Source: JACQBY01 sp041486115 (GTDB taxonomy: Bacteria > Nitrospirota > Nitrospiria > JACQBW01). Taken from it: a stretch of 26,541 nt of DNA. The translations under genes and the position numbers were made by a program. Positions 24,623 to 26,541 of the stretch are shown one piece after another. The stretch covers positions 1 to 26,541 of the forward strand of contig JBGPKT010000021.1 of NCBI GenBank assembly GCA_041486115.1, in the 5' to 3' direction. The notes beneath the pieces are model-generated. The model worked only from the letters and a program-made list of their open reading frames with translations, did no database searches and was not told the DNA's origin. Position 1 is the first letter of the stretch; every line of letters starts with the position of its first letter.

Positions 24623-25186
24623 TTAGCCGGTGAGTTTGTTCATCAAAAGTTCTTTGAGCTTCTCCGGGAGGAGACGGGAATAGGTCTGGACTAAATTCGC
24701 TTTCTTTGTCAAATACTCCCCCTGAGAAAGAATCCCCGCCTCTCTGGCTTTTTCCAGAATCGACAATTTTTCCTGAAGCGCGTCCCGGACATCCTGACCC
24801 ATGCGGCTGACAAGGGCCATGTTCCGTTTCATCTGCCCATCCCTGAAAATCTTTAATAGTTTCTGTACCAGATAGGCCGTGGCTCCGGCGGCCAACAGCG
24901 GAATGAGGATCGACATCAGCCGGTACGTCAACCCGCTGACCGCGTGGGTGGCCCCCGAAATCAACCCCCATGAGGCGAGCTGGGCCTTGATCGGAGAAGT
25001 GGTAAAGGTGGAGGCGATCCATCCTCCCGCAGCCAGTCCCGCGGCAGCGCTGACTCCCGGAATCTGATTGTAAAGCTGTTTGACGAGAAGCTGAGAAAAA
25101 ACCTTGAACTCAGCAACCGTTTTAGTTTTGTCCCATTTTTGGAAGCCTATCAGAATATCGAGAATAAAATGAATGACTCTGTCCAT
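24623..25186 (-). CDS. Membrane protein with glycine-rich helices and SHOCT-like C-terminus, function unknown
   Basis: No family name can be given with confidence. The 187 aa protein has an amphipathic N-terminus (MDRVIHFILDILIGFQKW), a Gly/Ala-rich hydrophobic stretch (about residues 43-60), a second weakly hydrophobic part (70-85) and a clear membrane helix (about 88-112). The C-terminal 55 residues resemble a SHOCT motif: LQEKLSILEKAREAGILSQ followed by GEYLTKKANLV, a pattern of short helices with a Gly turn. The start ATG has no strong SD and no clear promoter lies in the 30 bases before it. It sits just beyond the terminator of the outer-membrane gene, so readthrough may feed it. Confidence 0.6.
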   Translation of the reverse strand: MDRVIHFILDILIGFQKWDKTKTVAEFKVFSQLLVKQLYNQIPGVSAAAGLAAGGWIASTFTTSPIKAQLASWGLISGATHAVSGLTYRLMSILIPLLAAGATAYLVQKLLKIFRDGQMKRNMALVSRMGQDVRDALQEKLSILEKAREAGILSQGEYLTKKANLVQTYSRLLPEKLKELLMNKLTG

Positions 25187-25219
25187 GAGGTTAAGTGTAG
25201 CAATCTTTTAATCAAAAAA

Positions 25220-25248
25220 ACAGGGGGTAGTGAACGACTACCCCCTGT
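25220..25248 (-). terminator. Intrinsic terminator of the outer-membrane protein gene
   Basis: Perfect 12-bp inverted repeat: ACAGGGGGTAGT (25220-25231) pairs with ACTACCCCCTGT (25237-25248) around a 5-base loop. Read on the minus strand it is followed directly by a run of six to seven T (plus-strand A-run 25214-25220), the classic Rho-independent layout. It lies 27 bases after the stop of the beta-barrel gene. There is no T-run on the other side, so it should act only on minus-strand transcription. Confidence 0.93.
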
Positions 25249-25275
25249 CGATGATGATGTCTTGATGATGGAGAA

Positions 25276-26121
25276 CTAGAACTGGTAGTTGGCCCGGAGA
25301 AGCACGGGTGTTCCGATTCCCGAGACAGAGTCATAAGGTTTTGCATTTCCCGAAAGAGAGGCATAGCTTAAGACCATGCCGTCAACGGTCACCTTGCTAT
25401 TCGGGTTTAACCGGAGGCCTAAACCGACCACCAGCGCGGAAGCGGAGTTTGAGGTCGTTGTTTTATTGGGGTTGCTATTGCTGTCAAAACCCAGCTCTCC
25501 GATAAAATGGAGTTTGGGCACTAATGGAAGCAGGATGGCGCCGTTTAATTTCAAGTCGGTGGCCGACACGCTGGTGCTTACCGCTCCGTTATCATAGGCA
25601 TCGGAGTCGATGGTGATTTCGCCGTTTAAATTAATAATCATGTTTTGCATGTTTTGTGAAAAAGCATAACCGACGGTTAAGTCAAAGTCTCCGGTTTGTG
25701 GATTACCACCGCTTTTAGGTGATGGAGAGACCTGGTTAACATTAAGCCTTCCGTAGGCGGCTCCGGGGCCTGCGATGAATTTATACCCGATGCTGCTGCT
25801 ACCTATTGTGGATTCGGTGCCGTAAGCACCCCCCAGGCGGAGTTCGCCCTTCCAGATACCCATATTGATTTGGACGGCGGGCATATAATGAAAAGTCCCC
25901 TGATAAAAACCGGTTCCGTCGAAAATGGACATATCGAGATTCACTTCACCATCGGGAACAATACCACCCATTTCCTGGGTCATGGTGCGGGTCGGTCCCG
26001 ACATGGAGGTCATATCGCCGGAGCCTTTGCCGGAAGAAGCCGCCATGGCAGAGGTCGCAAGGGTTAATACGGGAAGAGATAAGAAAACGAAAAATAGAAA
26101 TGAACGTATTGATATTTTCAT
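25276..26121 (-). CDS. Secreted outer-membrane beta-barrel protein
   Basis: No specific porin family is recognised. The 281 aa precursor has a clear signal peptide (basic MKISIR, hydrophobic core about 8-23, cleavage after TSAMA near residue 27). A Gly/Ser/Met-rich linker follows (about 28-55; GDMTSMSG, TMTQEMGG). The remainder is made of alternating polar/apolar strands (GELRLGGAYG, FDLTVGYAFSQ, LKLNGAILLPLVPKLHFIGELGF, in part; LVVGLGLRLNPNSKVTVDGM) and ends LLRANYQF, with the terminal Phe typical of proteins inserted by BamA. The start is set by AAGGAG (plus-strand CTCCTT 26130-26135) 8 nt before the ATG. It has its own promoter and terminator, so it is probably monocistronic and well expressed. 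Confidence 0.85.
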   Translation of the reverse strand: MKISIRSFLFFVFLSLPVLTLATSAMAASSGKGSGDMTSMSGPTRTMTQEMGGIVPDGEVNLDMSIFDGTGFYQGTFHYMPAVQINMGIWKGELRLGGAYGTESTIGSSSIGYKFIAGPGAAYGRLNVNQVSPSPKSGGNPQTGDFDLTVGYAFSQNMQNMIINLNGEITIDSDAYDNGAVSTSVSATDLKLNGAILLPLVPKLHFIGELGFDSNSNPNKTTTSNSASALVVGLGLRLNPNSKVTVDGMVLSYASLSGNAKPYDSVSGIGTPVLLRANYQF

Positions 26122-26162
26122 GCAATAAACTCCTTACAAAATGTGATTAATAGGGTGCGTCT

Positions 26163-26180
26163 GTTTTAAACCGTTTAAAC
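26163..26180 (-). promoter_or_regulatory. TTTAAAC repeat pair downstream of the -10 box (possible operator)
   Basis: TTTAAAC occurs at 26165-26171 and again at 26174-26180, two bases apart; GTTTAAAC at 26173-26180 is itself a perfect palindrome. The pair overlaps the -10 edge and expected transcription start of the outer-membrane gene, a usual place for a repressor site. The region is AT-rich, so chance is possible and no regulator is known. Confidence 0.3.
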
Positions 26181-26206
26181 AATACCATAGTTTTTTATTT
26201 TGTCAA
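26179..26206 (-). promoter_or_regulatory. Sigma70-like promoter of the outer-membrane protein gene
   Basis: On the minus strand a perfect -35 box TTGACA (plus-strand TGTCAA 26201-26206) is followed after 16 bases by TATTGT (plus-strand ACAATA 26179-26184), which keeps four of six -10 consensus positions. The spacer is AT-rich. It lies about 58 bases before the start codon, leaving a short leader with the AAGGAG ribosome site. Confidence 0.7.
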
Positions 26207-26285
26207 AACATTCTTCAATATGCCGGTTCTTTCCTGATGACGCTTCCTAAAACAGAGATAGGATTTGTAACTTCTTGTTTCGCCC

Positions 26286-26364
26286 GTCATCGCGAGCACC
26301 CATAGGGTGAGTGGCGATCTCTGTTCAAGATGGGGCGAGATGCCTTCGCTTCGCTCGTAATGAC
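26286..26364. repeat. Imperfect palindromic intergenic repeat
   Basis: A 79-base element with nested inverted arms: GTCATCGCGAGC (26286-26297) against GCTCGTAATGAC (26353-26364), 10 of 12 pairs, and GGCGATCTC (26313-26321) against GAGATGCC (26337-26344) with one base unpaired. A small hairpin CACCC-ATA-GGGTG (26297-26309) lies inside. Read in one frame it gives a CHYERSEGIS-like peptide, the hallmark of a dispersed GTCATTGCGAGCGAAGCGAAG-type repeat family seen in many Nitrospirota and former Deltaproteobacteria. It is non-coding. The bases between the promoter and this repeat (26207-26285) show nothing recognisable. Confidence 0.75.
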
Positions 26365-26410
26365 AACTTCCCATTTTTGTTCCTGGGGATGTTTCCGATG
26401 ATGTCATACC

Positions 26411-26541
26411 CAAATGATAATGTCCCCTTCTAGCAAAGTAGAAATGTCCCCATGCGTTAAGATATCCCTTTCTGTGAAAAGGGGGATACATGACGGGAAA
26501 GGACATGTTCGTAATGAATCAAAAGGAGCGGAGGAAGCTTC
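26411..26541 (+). mobile_element. Left end of an insertion sequence (right part outside window)
   Basis: This stretch has the layout of an IS end: two direct copies of AATGTCCCC (26419-26427 and 26443-26451, 24 bases apart) separated by a short inverted repeat TTCTA/TAGAA (26428-26432 and 26439-26443), then a gene start at 26490. The pattern matches my recollection of ISNCY-type elements, whose ends carry ATGTCCCC motifs. The exact terminus and any target duplication cannot be set because the other end is not present. Confidence 0.6.
26490..26541 (+). CDS. Transposase N-terminus, probably ISNCY type (3' truncated by window)
   Basis: An open frame starts at ATG 26490 and runs off the window after 17 codons (MTGKDMFVMNQKERRKL). 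A purine-rich SD (AAAAGGGGGA) lies just upstream; ATGs at 26505 and 26514 are in the same frame. MNQKERRKL matches the usual opening of ISNCY transposases (MSQKERRRL-VL...), which continue into a helix-turn-helix domain. So little is visible that the family is an inference. Confidence 0.5.
   Translation, partial: MTGKDMFVMNQKERRKL

Noticed and set aside
24613..24635. Bidirectional terminator between the DUF3422 gene and the convergent gene
   Set aside because: Only a 4-bp CCGG/CCGG stem is visible, without a T-run.
26195..26506. 103-codon minus-strand open frame over the right intergenic region
   Set aside because: It spans the promoter of the outer-membrane gene, the palindromic repeat and the IS end; its CHYERSEGIS-like peptide is the known translation of a dispersed repeat, not a gene.

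Overview
This window reads as chromosomal DNA from a diderm (Gram-negative type) bacterium. It carries an almost uninterrupted plus-strand division and cell-wall (dcw) cluster, followed by a peptidoglycan-recycling group, a small accessory region, and a mobile-element boundary at the right edge. Meso-diaminopimelate (mDAP) peptidoglycan is indicated by the DNPR motif of MurE and by an Mpl-type ligase. An outer membrane is indicated by a secreted protein ending in a beta-barrel-type terminal Phe and by a probable lipoprotein. The gene order, DivIVA in a diderm, and a GTCAT-GCGAGC-type palindromic repeat recall Nitrospirota or the former Deltaproteobacteria. That placement is an inference and has not been tested.

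Region 1 (1-12912), the dcw core: murE (3' end only), murF, mraY, murD, ftsW, murG, murC, murB, ddl, ftsQ, ftsA, ftsZ. Genes are adjacent or overlap by a few bases, with no terminator visible, so they look like one transcription unit. Together they build the UDP-MurNAc-pentapeptide, transfer it to lipid, form lipid II, polymerise it at the septum (FtsW) and organise the Z-ring (FtsQ, FtsA, FtsZ).

Region 2 (12920-15962), the usual dcw tail: pgeF (YfiH/YlmD family), a yggS-type PLP protein, proC, yggT and divIVA.

Region 3 (16028-20762), cell-wall maturation and recycling: a secreted stand-alone penicillin-binding transpeptidase, mpl, a class C beta-lactamase-like serine hydrolase without a signal peptide, and ldcA. 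LdcA trims tetrapeptide to tripeptide and Mpl re-attaches tripeptide to UDP-MurNAc, so the group amounts to a short cytoplasmic recycling route joined to the synthesis operon.

Region 4 (20768-25248), accessory: a small PilZ protein on the minus strand, convergent with ldcA. A plus-strand run follows: an eight-helix membrane protein, cobO, a probable lipoprotein with a PH-like region, and a DUF3422 membrane protein. A minus-strand membrane protein with a SHOCT-like tail converges on the DUF3422 gene. The joint function of this run is unknown and it is the least understood part of the window.

Region 5 (25220-26541): a minus-strand outer-membrane beta-barrel gene with a good promoter, SD and intrinsic terminator; then an imperfect palindromic repeat; then the left end of an insertion sequence whose transposase ORF, probably ISNCY-type, runs off the window. 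No rRNA, tRNA or CRISPR array was seen. I found no convincing wholly novel system. The best leads are the recycling module with its odd transpeptidase, and the cobO/lipoprotein/DUF3422/SHOCT-like neighbourhood.
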